Assembly (NCBI GenBank): GCA_945903655.1 | Contig: CAMDOY010000058.1 | Span: 1 to 14,055 of the forward strand | Direction of reading: 5' to 3' | Length of the DNA stretch: 14,055 nt | From: Rhizobium sp. Q54 | Lineage (GTDB): Bacteria > Pseudomonadota > Alphaproteobacteria > Rhizobiales > Beijerinckiaceae | In this document: one piece after another, positions 7,389 through 14,055 of the stretch | Position numbering within the stretch: position 1 is the stretch's first letter | Layout of the letters: every line of letters begins with the position of its first letter | Translations under genes and position numbers: made by a program | The notes under the pieces: model-generated | Database searches by the model: none | The model's input: the letters and a program-made list of their open reading frames with translations, nothing else | What the model was told of the DNA's origin: nothing

Positions 7389-7862
7389 ATGTCGAGCACG
7401 CCAGCCGTTGGAACCAAGGCGCCAGCCTTCAATCTGCCCACGGACGGGGGCGGCGAGCTGAGCCTGAACGCCCTGAAGGGCAAGAAGGTGGTCCTCTATT
7501 TCTACCCGAAGGACGATACGTCAGGATGTACGCGCGAGGCCATTGATTTCAACGGGATGAAAGAGGCCTTCGCCAAGACGGGCGCCGTGGTGGTGGGCGT
7601 GTCCCCGGATTCGGCGGCCAGCCACGACAAGTTCAAGAAGAAGCACGGCCTCGATTTTCCGCTGATCGCCGACGAGGAAAAGTCCATGCTGGAGGCCTAT
7701 GGCGTCTGGACCGAGAAAAGCATGTATGGCCGCAAATACATGGGCGTGGAGCGCACCACCCTGCTCATTGGCGCCGACGGCAAGGTGGCGCAGGTCTGGA
7801 ACAAGGTGAAGGTGCCCGGCCATGCGGACGAGGTTCTGGCCGCCGCCCAGGCGCTAAAATGA
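7389..7862 (+). CDS. bcp: peroxiredoxin, Bcp/PrxQ type, with a single cysteine
   Basis: A thiol peroxidase that reduces hydrogen peroxide and organic hydroperoxides in the cytoplasm. The ATG at 7389 is preceded by an AAGGAAGG-type ribosome binding site and gives 157 residues, typical of the family. The thioredoxin-like fold shows APAFNLP (11-17), VVLYFYPKDDTSGCTREA with peroxidatic Cys47, VVVGVSPDS, HGLDFPLIADE and the YGRKYMGVERTTLLIG segment. In many PrxQ proteins a resolving cysteine lies five residues after the first (CTxEAC); here that position (52) is Ile, and there is no other cysteine in the protein. It therefore probably acts by a one-Cys mechanism with an external thiol. It starts about 140 bases from the divergent AsmA-like gene and is followed by the M23 peptidase gene in the same direction after an 80-base gap. 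Confidence 0.95.
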   Translation: MSSTPAVGTKAPAFNLPTDGGGELSLNALKGKKVVLYFYPKDDTSGCTREAIDFNGMKEAFAKTGAVVVGVSPDSAASHDKFKKKHGLDFPLIADEEKSMLEAYGVWTEKSMYGRKYMGVERTTLLIGADGKVAQVWNKVKVPGHADEVLAAAQALK

Positions 7863-7889
7863 GCGCATGATCACGGAATTCTCGAAAAA

Positions 7890-7897
7890 TTAACCAT
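7890..7897 (+). promoter_or_regulatory. candidate CtrA half-site TTAACCAT
   Basis: The sequence TTAACCAT matches the half-site bound by the alphaproteobacterial cell-cycle regulator CtrA. It sits 45 bases upstream of the M23 peptidase ATG, in an AT-rich pocket (about 7871-7905) of an otherwise GC-rich region. The second TTAA of a full site is absent. An eight-base match by itself is weak; the position before a cell-wall hydrolase gene makes it plausible. Confidence 0.35.
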
Positions 7898-7941
7898 ATT
7901 GATCGACCTTGGGGGGGTTCATTCTTGGAATTTTCCCGCCC

Positions 7942-9249
7942 ATGTCTTTCACCCCTGCCCCCACGGGACAGCATCATCCCTCCGGCGTCGTTCTGAGCTT
8001 CGCGCGCAAGGGCCGGGTGCGCACCCTGCGGCTTGGCCCCCTGGCCCTCAGCCTGATCATCGCGACGCCGATCTTCGTCCTGACAGCCAGCGCCGCCGCG
8101 CTTTGTTGGAACATCTTCCGCGATGACGTGCTCGTGTCGCTCATGCGCCGCCACGGGGATATGCAGGTCGCCTATGAGGATCGCCTCGCCGCCATGCGCG
8201 CGCAGATCGACCGGGTGACGAGCAGGCAGCTTCTTGACCAAAACACCCTTGAGGGGCAGGTGCGTCACCTGCTCTCCCGTCAGGCCCAGCTGGAGGCCCG
8301 CGCGGCCACGATCACGGCGCTGGCCGAGCAAATGGGCCTCGAGGCGCGCCCTCCCGCCGCAGCCGAACCCCAGCGCCACCAACCCGCTCCCGCGCCTTTG
8401 GAAAGTCGCCCGGCCCAAATCGAAAAGCCTCGTCCCGTAGCCAGCGACAAACCCCTGCCCGAAGGCTTTCAATTGCGCTCGGGCCTGACCCATCCCCCTG
8501 GCGTATCGGGCGTCGGTCCCGACAAGCCAGAGCCCTCCACCAACCAGGACATCGCCATCCTGACCCGTGGCGTCGACCGTATGGAGCGCGACCAGATCCA
8601 GGCGGTCGCCCAGATCGGCGCCACCGCCAGACGCAAGGTGAGCCGTCTGAAGGAGGTCATCACGGAAACTGGCCTCTCCCCGGACAGGCTCTCGACCCCG
8701 AGCGGCAAGGCCATCGGCGGACCCTTCGTCGCCCTCAAGGCCGATCCCGATGGCTCCCCCTTCGAACGGGAGTTGAGCCGCATGTCCCGGGATTATGAGG
8801 CGGCCAGCCGCCTGACCCAGATCGTCTCCACCCTGCCCCTGCGCCGCCCCCTCGCCGGACGACTGGAGATCACCTCCAGCTATGGCCCACGCATCGACCC
8901 CTTTCTGGGCCGCATGGCGCTCCATGCGGGTCTGGACATCCGGGAAGAGCCCGGGACGCCCGTGCGCGCGACCGCTGGCGGAAAGGTCGTTTCGGCCGGA
9001 TGGAGCGGCGGCTATGGCAATATGGTCGAGATCGAGCACGAGAACGATCTGTCCACCCGCTACGGCCACCTGTCGATGATCTTGGTGGCCGAGGGTCAAT
9101 ATGTCTCGCCCGGGACCATCCTGGGCCGCGTGGGCTCCACGGGCCGCTCCACCGGCCCGCACCTTCATTATGAGGTGCGGATTGATGGCGAGGCGGTCGA
9201 TCCCGGTCGGTTCCTGCGGGCGAGCGACAGGGTGGCTGGGGTGAGGTGA
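7942..9249 (+). CDS. membrane-anchored M23 (LytM-type) metallopeptidase
   Basis: A peptidoglycan endopeptidase of about 435 residues. A basic N-terminus is followed by one membrane segment (about 32-56, LGPLALSLIIATPIFVLTAS), a coiled-coil-like stretch (about 65-135), a proline-rich linker (about 137-175), a second charged helical region and a C-terminal M23 domain (about 310-425). All zinc and catalytic positions are present: HAGLD (His328, Asp332) and HLH (His407, His409), with the usual GYGNMVEIEHENDLSTRYGHLS and STGRSTGPHLHYEV, so an active enzyme is expected, unlike degenerate LytM activators. Its architecture (single TM, coiled coil, M23) resembles wall proteins of unipolar growth and division in Hyphomicrobiales, including RgsM; equating them is inference. 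The ATG at 7942 has a weak ribosome binding site; a TTG at 7909 would add 11 residues. It meets prfB tail to tail with four bases between stops. Confidence 0.92.
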   Translation: MSFTPAPTGQHHPSGVVLSFARKGRVRTLRLGPLALSLIIATPIFVLTASAAALCWNIFRDDVLVSLMRRHGDMQVAYEDRLAAMRAQIDRVTSRQLLDQNTLEGQVRHLLSRQAQLEARAATITALAEQMGLEARPPAAAEPQRHQPAPAPLESRPAQIEKPRPVASDKPLPEGFQLRSGLTHPPGVSGVGPDKPEPSTNQDIAILTRGVDRMERDQIQAVAQIGATARRKVSRLKEVITETGLSPDRLSTPSGKAIGGPFVALKADPDGSPFERELSRMSRDYEAASRLTQIVSTLPLRRPLAGRLEITSSYGPRIDPFLGRMALHAGLDIREEPGTPVRATAGGKVVSAGWSGGYGNMVEIEHENDLSTRYGHLSMILVAEGQYVSPGTILGRVGSTGRSTGPHLHYEVRIDGEAVDPGRFLRASDRVAGVR

Positions 9250-9253
9250 GCCC

Positions 9254-10385
9254 TTAGTCCACATCCTCGACGCTGTCGGGACCGCCCCCATAGACGCGCT
9301 GGGCCAGAGAGGCCTGCATGAACTTGTCGAGGTCTCCGTCCAGCACATCGGAGGGCGTGCCAGAGACTGTGCCGGTGCGCAGGTCCTTCACCATCTGGTA
9401 GGGCTGCAGCACATAGCTGCGGATCTGGTGGCCCCAGCCGATTTCGCTCTTGGACTCCGCCGCCTTGTTGGCCGCAGCCTCACGAATCTCCAGCTCCCGC
9501 TCATAGAGGCGGGCGCGCAGCATGTTCCAGGCGGTGGCCCGGTTCTTGTGCTGGGAGCGTTCGGACTGGCAGGCCACCACGATGCCCGTGGGTACATGGG
9601 TGATGCGCACAGCCGAATCCGTCTTGTTGACGTGCTGGCCGCCCGCGCCCGAGGCGCGATAGGTGTCGATGCGGCAATCGCTCTCGTTCACATCGATGAT
9701 GATGCGGTCATCCACGGACGGGTACACCCAGACCGAGGCGAAGCTGGTGTGGCGCCGTGCGTTGGAGTCGAAGGGCGAGATGCGCACCAGACGATGCACG
9801 CCCGACTCGCTCTTCATCCAGCCGTGGGCATTGTGCCCCTTGATGAGCAAGGTGGCGGACTTGATGCCCGCCTCGTCGCCAGAGGTCTCCTCGATCACCT
9901 CGACCGTGAATTTCCGCCGCTCCGCCCAGCGCGAATACATGCGCTCGAGCATGCGCGCCCAGTCGCAACTCTCCGTGCCGCCGGCGCCGGAATGGACTTC
10001 GACGAAGGTGTCGTTGGCGTCAGCCTCGCCCGACAGCAGGGTCTCGATCTGGCGGGTCTCGGCTTCCGCCTTGAGGCCCTTCAGCATCTCCACGCCCTCC
10101 TGCTCGGTGGCTTCATCGCCCTCCGCCTCGCCCAGCTCCACGAGCGTGGTGGCGTCATCAAGCTCGCGCTCAAGACGGCTCAGGGCGCCCAGGCGCTCCT
10201 CAAGCTCAGTACGCTCGCGCATGATCTTCTGCGCGGCGTCGGCGTCGTTCCACAGATCGGGGTCTTCGACCTTGGCGTTCAGTTCGGCCAGACGCCGCGT
10301 TGAAGCGTCGACGTCAAAGATGCCTCCTCAGCAGTCCCGCGGACTGCTTGATCTGATCGACCAGCGCTTGGGCTTCGGCGCGCAT
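9254..10385 (-). CDS. prfB: peptide chain release factor 2, expressed through a programmed +1 frameshift
   Basis: RF2 releases finished proteins at UGA and UAA codons. The full gene starts at the ATG at 10383-10385 (AAAGAGAG upstream) and reads 23 codons (MRAEAQALVDQIK...LLRRHL) to an in-frame TGA at 10314-10316. A +1 slip at CTT-T lets translation continue with GAC and produces 376 residues ending at 9254. The main frame alone shows only the part from Met55. Diagnostic motifs are the SPF anticodon-like tripeptide (203-205), which marks RF2 rather than RF1, and GGQ (248-250) in SGAGGQHVNKTDSAVR, which contacts the peptidyl-transferase centre. These positions are nearly those of E. coli RF2. 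The gene lies 90 bases downstream of mrcA in the same direction, so partial co-transcription is possible. Confidence 0.96.
10314..10328 (-). promoter_or_regulatory. programmed +1 frameshift site of prfB
   Basis: On the minus strand the sequence reads AGGAGG CAT CTT TGA C. This has the three classical elements of the RF2 recoding signal: an internal Shine-Dalgarno (AGGAGG) placed three bases before the slippery CTT codon, the UGA stop, and C as the following base, which weakens termination. Low RF2 stalls ribosomes at UGA and favours the shift, giving autoregulation. The downstream frame (DVDASTRRLAELNAKVEDPDL) is a good RF2 N-terminal sequence, which confirms the join. Confidence 0.95.
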
Positions 10386-10405
10386 TGTTGCTCTCTTTCG
10401 CGTGA

Positions 10406-10430
10406 AAGGCGCGCCCCGCAGACGCGCCTT
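10406..10430 (-). terminator. hairpin between mrcA and prfB
   Basis: AAGGCGCG (10406-10413) pairs with CGCGCCTT (10423-10430) across a nine-base loop. On the transcribed minus strand it follows mrcA by about 45 bases and is followed only by a short TTTC, then the prfB ribosome binding site. It could attenuate read-through from mrcA into prfB or be part of the prfB leader. Intrinsic termination is not convincing. Confidence 0.3.
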
Positions 10431-10475
10431 CGATGGGGGGTAAATAATGGGGCGAGAGGCCGGTGTAAACAGGCC

Positions 10476-12869
10476 TCAGTAAAGCCCGCCGCCGCCCCCG
10501 GGCGCAGGGCCCGCCTCGGGCGGCCTGTTGGGATCGAAGGCCGCCACATTGTCGGGCGGAGCGGTGCCGGGCTTGAAGGCTTCCAGGATCGACCCCTGCC
10601 CGCTGGACCGCAGACCCGTCTTGGGATCGATGGAGATGAGCTTGATCCCCGGCGGCACGCGGAAAGGCGTGTCCGGCTTGTCCTTCAACGCCAGCTTCAT
10701 GAAATCGCGGAAGATCGGCGCCGCGAAGACGCCCGCCGTCGCCCGGTCGCCAAGGCTGCGCGGGCGATCATAGCCCATGAACACGCCCACCGCGAGATCG
10801 GGCGAGAAGCCAACGAACCACACGTCCTTGGACTCATTGGTGGTGCCGGTCTTGCCCGCCAGATGCTTGCCAACCTCGCGAATGACCGTCGCCGTGCCGC
10901 GCAGAACCACGCCCTCCATGATGGTCGTGATCTGGTAGGCGGTGAGGGGATCAAGAACCTGTTCGCGCGAATCGATCAGGCGCGGCTCGTTCTGGTTGGC
11001 CCAGCCGGGCGCATCGCAGCCCTCGCAGACCCGCTGATCATGTTTGTAGATGGTGCGGCCCCAGCGATCCTGAATGCGATCGATCAGGGTGGGCTTGATG
11101 CGCTTGCCCCCATTGGCGAGCATGGAATAGGCGGAGGTCATGCGCAGCACGGTGGTCTCGCCCGCGCCCAGCGACATGGCCAGCACCGGCAGCATGTCGT
11201 CATAGATGCCGAAGCGCCTGGAATATTCGGCGACGACGGGCATGCCGATATCCTTGGCGAGGCGCACGGTCATCTGGTTCTTGGAATGCTCGATGCCATA
11301 GCGCAGCGTATGGGGCGCCACGCCTGACGTACCGCCGTAGTTGTCGGGACGCCAGACCTCGCCATTGCCCAGATCCACCTCGATGGGCGCGTCGAGCACC
11401 TGGGACGAGGGGGTGTAACCATTGTCGAGAGCGGTGGCGTAGACGAAGGGCTTGAAGGAGGACCCGGGCTGACGGAAGGCCTGGGTCGCCCGGTTAAATT
11501 CGGACTGGTCAAAGGAGAAGCCGCCGACCATGGCCAGCACGCGCCCCGTATAGGGGTCCATCGCCACGATGCCGCCGGAAACATCCGGGATCTGACGCAG
11601 GCGATATTGCCCGGGCTTGCCATCCACCGGCTCCACATAGACCACGTCGCCGATCTGCAGGGCTTGCCTGACATTGGCCTTGCGCGTCCAGCGCATGCCG
11701 TCCATGGGCAGCGAGCCGGTCTCGCGGTCGCGGCTCACCTCGCCGGATTTCTCACGGGCGGGCTGCAGCCCTATGCGCGCAACGGCGTCGGTCGTCTCCA
11801 GGACCACTGCGAGACGCCAGGGCCGGACGTCGCCGAGCGCAGGCACTTCGGCCAGCGCCACGCCCCAATCCTGGGCCACGTTGATGTTGCGCATGGCGCC
11901 GCGAAACCCCTGCGCCTCGTCAAAGCGCACGAGCCCGTCCACCAGCGCCTTGCGCGCCATGAGCTGCATCTTGGGATCCAGCGTCGTGCGCACGGAGAGG
12001 CCGCCCTCATAGAGCTTCTTCTCGCCGTATTTTTCAGAGAGTTCGCGGCGCACCTCCTCCGCGAAATAGCCCGCAGCGTAGCTGTTGGGCGACATGACGC
12101 GGGGATTGACCCCGAGGGGCTCGGTTTTCGCCTTGTCGCCCACATCGCGGGCCACATAGCCATTATCGACCATGCGGTCGATGACATAGTTGCGCCGCGC
12201 CACGGCCCGCTCGCGATTTCGGAAGGGATGCAGATCGCTGGGCGCCTTGGGCAGGGCCGCCAGATAGGCCGCCTCCGCCAGCGTCAGTTCATTCACGGCC
12301 CGACCGTAATAATTCAACGCGGAGGCCGCGATCCCGTAATTGCCCAGACCCAGATAGATTTCATTCAGATAGAGCTCGAGGATGCGCTCTTTCGAATAGG
12401 CGGCCTCGATGCGGAAGCTGAGCAGCATCTCGCGGATCTTGCGCTCGAAGCTGCGTTCGTTGGTCAGCAGGAAGTTCTTCGCCACCTGCTGGGTGATGGT
12501 CGAGGCGCCCTGCACGCGCTTGCCGCCCTGCACCAGAATCACCAGAGCGCGGGCGATACCCTCGGGGTCGATGCCGCCATGGGTATAGAAATTCTTGTCT
12601 TCCGCCGAGAGGAAGGCGTGCTTCACCATGGGGGGAATGGCGGAGCTGGGCAGATAGAGGCGCCGCTCGCGCGAATATTCAGCCAGGATCGACCCGTCGC
12701 CCGCATGCACGCGGGTCATCACCGGGGGCTCGTAATTCTGCAGCTGGGCGGTGTCGGGCAGATCCTGCTGATAGTGCCACAGCAGCACGGCGAATCCCGC
12801 CGCCCCGCACACGAAGACGATCGCGCCCGTCGCAAAAAGAAAACCCAGTAGTCGCGCGATCAATCGCAT
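10476..12869 (-). CDS. mrcA: penicillin-binding protein 1A, bifunctional transglycosylase/transpeptidase
   Basis: A class A PBP that polymerises lipid II into glycan strands and crosslinks them in the periplasm. The preferred start is the ATG at 12869 (MRLIARLLGF, typical for the family, AAGG upstream), giving 797 residues; a TTG at 12911 would add 14. Parts in order: transmembrane anchor (about 8-31); GT51 transglycosylase with EDKNFYTHGG (catalytic Glu90), GASTITQQVAKN, RKIRE (143-147), ERILELYLNEIYLG and ALPKAPS; an intervening OB-like region; and the transpeptidase with SSFK (nucleophile Ser470, Lys473), SKN (Ser529 to Asn531) and KTG (673-675). A Gly/Pro-rich tail of about 20 residues ends the protein. 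All catalytic motifs are intact. It lies between the amidase and prfB on the same strand. Confidence 0.96.
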   Translation of the reverse strand: MRLIARLLGFLFATGAIVFVCGAAGFAVLLWHYQQDLPDTAQLQNYEPPVMTRVHAGDGSILAEYSRERRLYLPSSAIPPMVKHAFLSAEDKNFYTHGGIDPEGIARALVILVQGGKRVQGASTITQQVAKNFLLTNERSFERKIREMLLSFRIEAAYSKERILELYLNEIYLGLGNYGIAASALNYYGRAVNELTLAEAAYLAALPKAPSDLHPFRNRERAVARRNYVIDRMVDNGYVARDVGDKAKTEPLGVNPRVMSPNSYAAGYFAEEVRRELSEKYGEKKLYEGGLSVRTTLDPKMQLMARKALVDGLVRFDEAQGFRGAMRNINVAQDWGVALAEVPALGDVRPWRLAVVLETTDAVARIGLQPAREKSGEVSRDRETGSLPMDGMRWTRKANVRQALQIGDVVYVEPVDGKPGQYRLRQIPDVSGGIVAMDPYTGRVLAMVGGFSFDQSEFNRATQAFRQPGSSFKPFVYATALDNGYTPSSQVLDAPIEVDLGNGEVWRPDNYGGTSGVAPHTLRYGIEHSKNQMTVRLAKDIGMPVVAEYSRRFGIYDDMLPVLAMSLGAGETTVLRMTSAYSMLANGGKRIKPTLIDRIQDRWGRTIYKHDQRVCEGCDAPGWANQNEPRLIDSREQVLDPLTAYQITTIMEGVVLRGTATVIREVGKHLAGKTGTTNESKDVWFVGFSPDLAVGVFMGYDRPRSLGDRATAGVFAAPIFRDFMKLALKDKPDTPFRVPPGIKLISIDPKTGLRSSGQGSILEAFKPGTAPPDNVAAFDPNRPPEAGPAPGGGGGLY

Positions 12870-12900
12870 GAAACCATCACCTTCGCCGAACGCCTGAGCC

Positions 12901-12910
12901 TGTCGCGACA
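12901..12910. repeat. perfect 10-base palindrome upstream of mrcA
   Basis: TGTCGCGACA is self-complementary and lies 31 bases before the mrcA ATG. It may be an operator or part of the leader RNA. It overlaps the rejected TTG start of mrcA by two bases. Ten-base palindromes occur by chance in GC-rich DNA, so weight is low. Confidence 0.3.
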
Positions 12911-12958
12911 AAGCCCGACCGACAGGTCCAGACGCAGGAGCCAGAGCCGCCTTCTAGC

Positions 12959-12980
12959 AGTCGCCAGAGGGAGTCGCCAG
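12959..12980. repeat. 9-base direct repeat upstream of mrcA
   Basis: AGTCGCCAG occurs at 12959-12967 and again at 12972-12980, a 13-base period. It is in the 211-base non-coding stretch between the amidase stop and the mrcA start, which must hold the mrcA promoter unless the genes are co-transcribed. No consensus -35/-10 pair stands out there. Confidence 0.3.
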
Positions 12981-13040
12981 CCAGTCCAAACGCAGCGCCC
13001 AACGAATCCCCACGGTCACTCGTCGCCGCGTTTTGTGTCG

Positions 13041-13073
13041 CTTTCGGGGCGAACAGGCGCCAAGCCCCGAAAG
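13041..13073 (-). terminator. hairpin just after the amidase gene, possible terminator
   Basis: CTTTCGGGGC (13041-13050) and GCCCCGAAAG (13064-13073) form a perfect ten-base stem with a 13-base loop, starting seven bases beyond the amidase stop on the minus strand. No T run follows, so it may be a Rho-assisted terminator or an mRNA-stabilising stem. It separates the amidase from mrcA. Confidence 0.5.
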
Positions 13074-13080
13074 TTCATCA

Positions 13081-14055
13081 TCATGGCCGGAGCGCATCCC
13101 GGCTGGGCGCCCCCTTTGGAGCCGTCAAAGCCCCGAAGGGATCGCCCTCCGCCGTAGTCTTGGCTGATTCGCCCACGTTGCGGGATCGAAAAAAGCCCTC
13201 GACCGCCCGCGCAACCACATTCGCCGCCTTTTCCCGCCACTGGGGGGTGGTCAGGGTCGCCAGATCGCGCTCGCTGGACAGATACCCCAGCTCCAGCAGA
13301 ACCGAGGGCACGTCATGGGCCTTGAGCACCCGAAATCCGGCGGACCGGATGGGGTTCTTGTTGAGTTGCCCCATATCCTTCCAATAGCCCACGAGGGTGC
13401 GGGCGAAGACATTGCTATAAGCCCTCGTTTCGCGCCTCGTGAGGTCCACCAGGATGTCGCTAACCTCGCTCTGGTCCTCGCGCCCGTCGAGGCCGCCGAC
13501 CAGATCCGCCTGGTTCTCCTTCTCGGCGAGCCGGGCCGCCTCCGCGTCGGAGGCCCTTTCGGAGGCGGTGTAGACCGTCGCCCCGGCGACGCTGCGATCC
13601 TCGGAGAGGGTGTCCGCGTGAATGGAGATGAAGAGCGAGGCGCCGCTGGCCCTCGCGCGGCGGACGCGCTCGCCAAGCGCCACGAACACGTCCCCCTCCC
13701 GGGAAAGGACCACCCGAAACTGCTTGCCCGCCTCCAGCCGGGCCGCGAGCGTCCGGGTGAAGTCAAAGACGATGTCCTTTTCCAGCGCACCCGTAGCGCT
13801 ATGAGCGCCCGTATCCACACCCCCATGGCCTGCATCCAGCACCACCACCGGCAAGGCCGACGTCGGCGCCGACGCGCCAGCCTGCGCCGCGATGGGCGCG
13901 GGGGCGGCGCCGGCGGCCAGCCGCCCGACCCTTGTGCGCTCCGCCTCGGCCCGGAAAAGGCTACGGTCCGTCTTGGCGAGTTCGATCACCAGTGAAGCGC
14001 CGCGTCCAGGGCCGAGGGAATCGCAAGCGACCCGGACGATCCGCGCCGGGCCGGA
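13081..14055 (-). CDS. amiC: N-acetylmuramoyl-L-alanine amidase with AMIN domain (N-terminus beyond window)
   Basis: The enzyme cleaves the bond between MurNAc and the stem peptide, mainly to split septal wall. The frame stays open to the right edge, giving 324 visible residues; the GTG at 13987-13989 is internal, since the sequence before it (SGPARIVRVACD...GASLVIELAKTDRSLFRA) looks like the end of an AMIN domain that targets the wall. After an Ala/Pro-rich linker comes the Amidase_3 zinc domain: VVLDAGHGGVD (His77 of the visible part), a Glu at 92 in ALEKD, SIHAD (His146) and LLELGYLSS (Glu255), the expected zinc and catalytic residues. The insertion around 160-220 (TASERASDAEAARLAEKEN...) may contain the regulatory helix of AmiA/B/C enzymes. 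Three TGA codons follow in tandem. The symbol amiC is by family; numbering of paralogues is uncertain. Confidence 0.93.
   Translation of the reverse strand, partial: SGPARIVRVACDSLGPGRGASLVIELAKTDRSLFRAEAERTRVGRLAAGAAPAPIAAQAGASAPTSALPVVVLDAGHGGVDTGAHSATGALEKDIVFDFTRTLAARLEAGKQFRVVLSREGDVFVALGERVRRARASGASLFISIHADTLSEDRSVAGATVYTASERASDAEAARLAEKENQADLVGGLDGREDQSEVSDILVDLTRRETRAYSNVFARTLVGYWKDMGQLNKNPIRSAGFRVLKAHDVPSVLLELGYLSSERDLATLTTPQWREKAANVVARAVEGFFRSRNVGESAKTTAEGDPFGALTAPKGAPSRDALRP

Noticed and set aside
7911..7917. G7 tract near the M23 start as a phase-variation tract
   Set aside because: It lies upstream of the preferred ATG and is only coding if the TTG at 7909 is used; seven G bases is short for slippage control.
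7765..9348. Open frame of 527 codons on the minus strand
   Set aside because: It is antisense to bcp and the M23 peptidase, rich in Gly, Arg and His with no conserved motif.
9254..10222. RF2 as a 322-residue protein starting at Met55
   Set aside because: It lacks the normal RF2 N-terminus, which is present upstream once the programmed frameshift is read.
9663..11327. Open frame of 554 codons on the plus strand
   Set aside because: It is antisense to prfB and mrcA, both with complete catalytic motifs. Its translation has no recognisable domain and has the Arg/Ser/Pro-rich composition expected of a GC-rich shadow frame.
11607..12851. Open frame of 414 codons on the plus strand opposite mrcA
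   Set aside because: It is antisense to the PBP1A transglycosylase and transpeptidase motifs and has no recognisable domain.
13016..13240. 74-codon frame on the minus strand overlapping the amidase 3' end
   Set aside because: It overlaps the conserved end of the amidase in another frame, has a low-complexity Gly-rich translation and includes the post-amidase hairpin.

Overview
The window is GC-rich chromosomal DNA from an alphaproteobacterium, most likely of the Hyphomicrobiales (Rhizobiales). This rests on the protein sequences (a rhizobial-type TyrS, PBP1A and AMIN-amidase), on the grouping amidase / PBP1A / prfB / M23 peptidase / bcp, which I recall from that order, and on uniform GC-rich codon use. 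It is mostly ordinary core genome. I see no CRISPR array, tRNA, rRNA, phage or defence island, and I found no convincing undescribed system.

Layout from left to right. 1-149: 3' end of an IS481-family transposase and the probable right terminus of its element. 215-1342 (-): anmK, anhydro-MurNAc kinase. 1478-2083 (+): secreted protein made of two tandem homologous domains. 2115-2333 (-): 72-residue protein with a strong Shine-Dalgarno sequence, resembling the C-terminal part of MazE-like (DUF3018) antitoxins, with no toxin beside it. 2452-3717 (+): tyrS. 3732-7247 (-): very large AsmA/YhdP-like membrane-anchored protein. 7389-7862 (+): bcp/PrxQ peroxiredoxin with a single cysteine. 7942-9249 (+): membrane-anchored M23 peptidase. 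9254-10385 (-): prfB, whose full product requires a programmed +1 frameshift that is visible in the sequence. 10476-12869 (-): mrcA, penicillin-binding protein 1A. 13081-14055 (-): N-acetylmuramoyl-L-alanine amidase, running off the right edge inside its AMIN domain.

Four genes deal with cell wall synthesis, trimming or recycling: PBP1A builds glycan and crosslinks it, the amidase and M23 enzyme cut it, and AnmK returns anhydro-MurNAc to metabolism. The AsmA-like protein belongs to a family linked to lipid transport to the outer membrane, so envelope biogenesis is the common theme. TyrS and RF2 are translation genes and Bcp is an antioxidant enzyme. Amidase, mrcA and prfB lie in the same direction, with gaps of about 211 and 90 bases.

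The points most worth a second look are the prfB recoding site, the solitary antitoxin-like gene with a dyad just upstream of it, the missing resolving cysteine in Bcp, a CtrA-type half-site before the M23 gene, and several unexplained palindromes in intergenic regions. No gap between genes exceeds about 211 bases.
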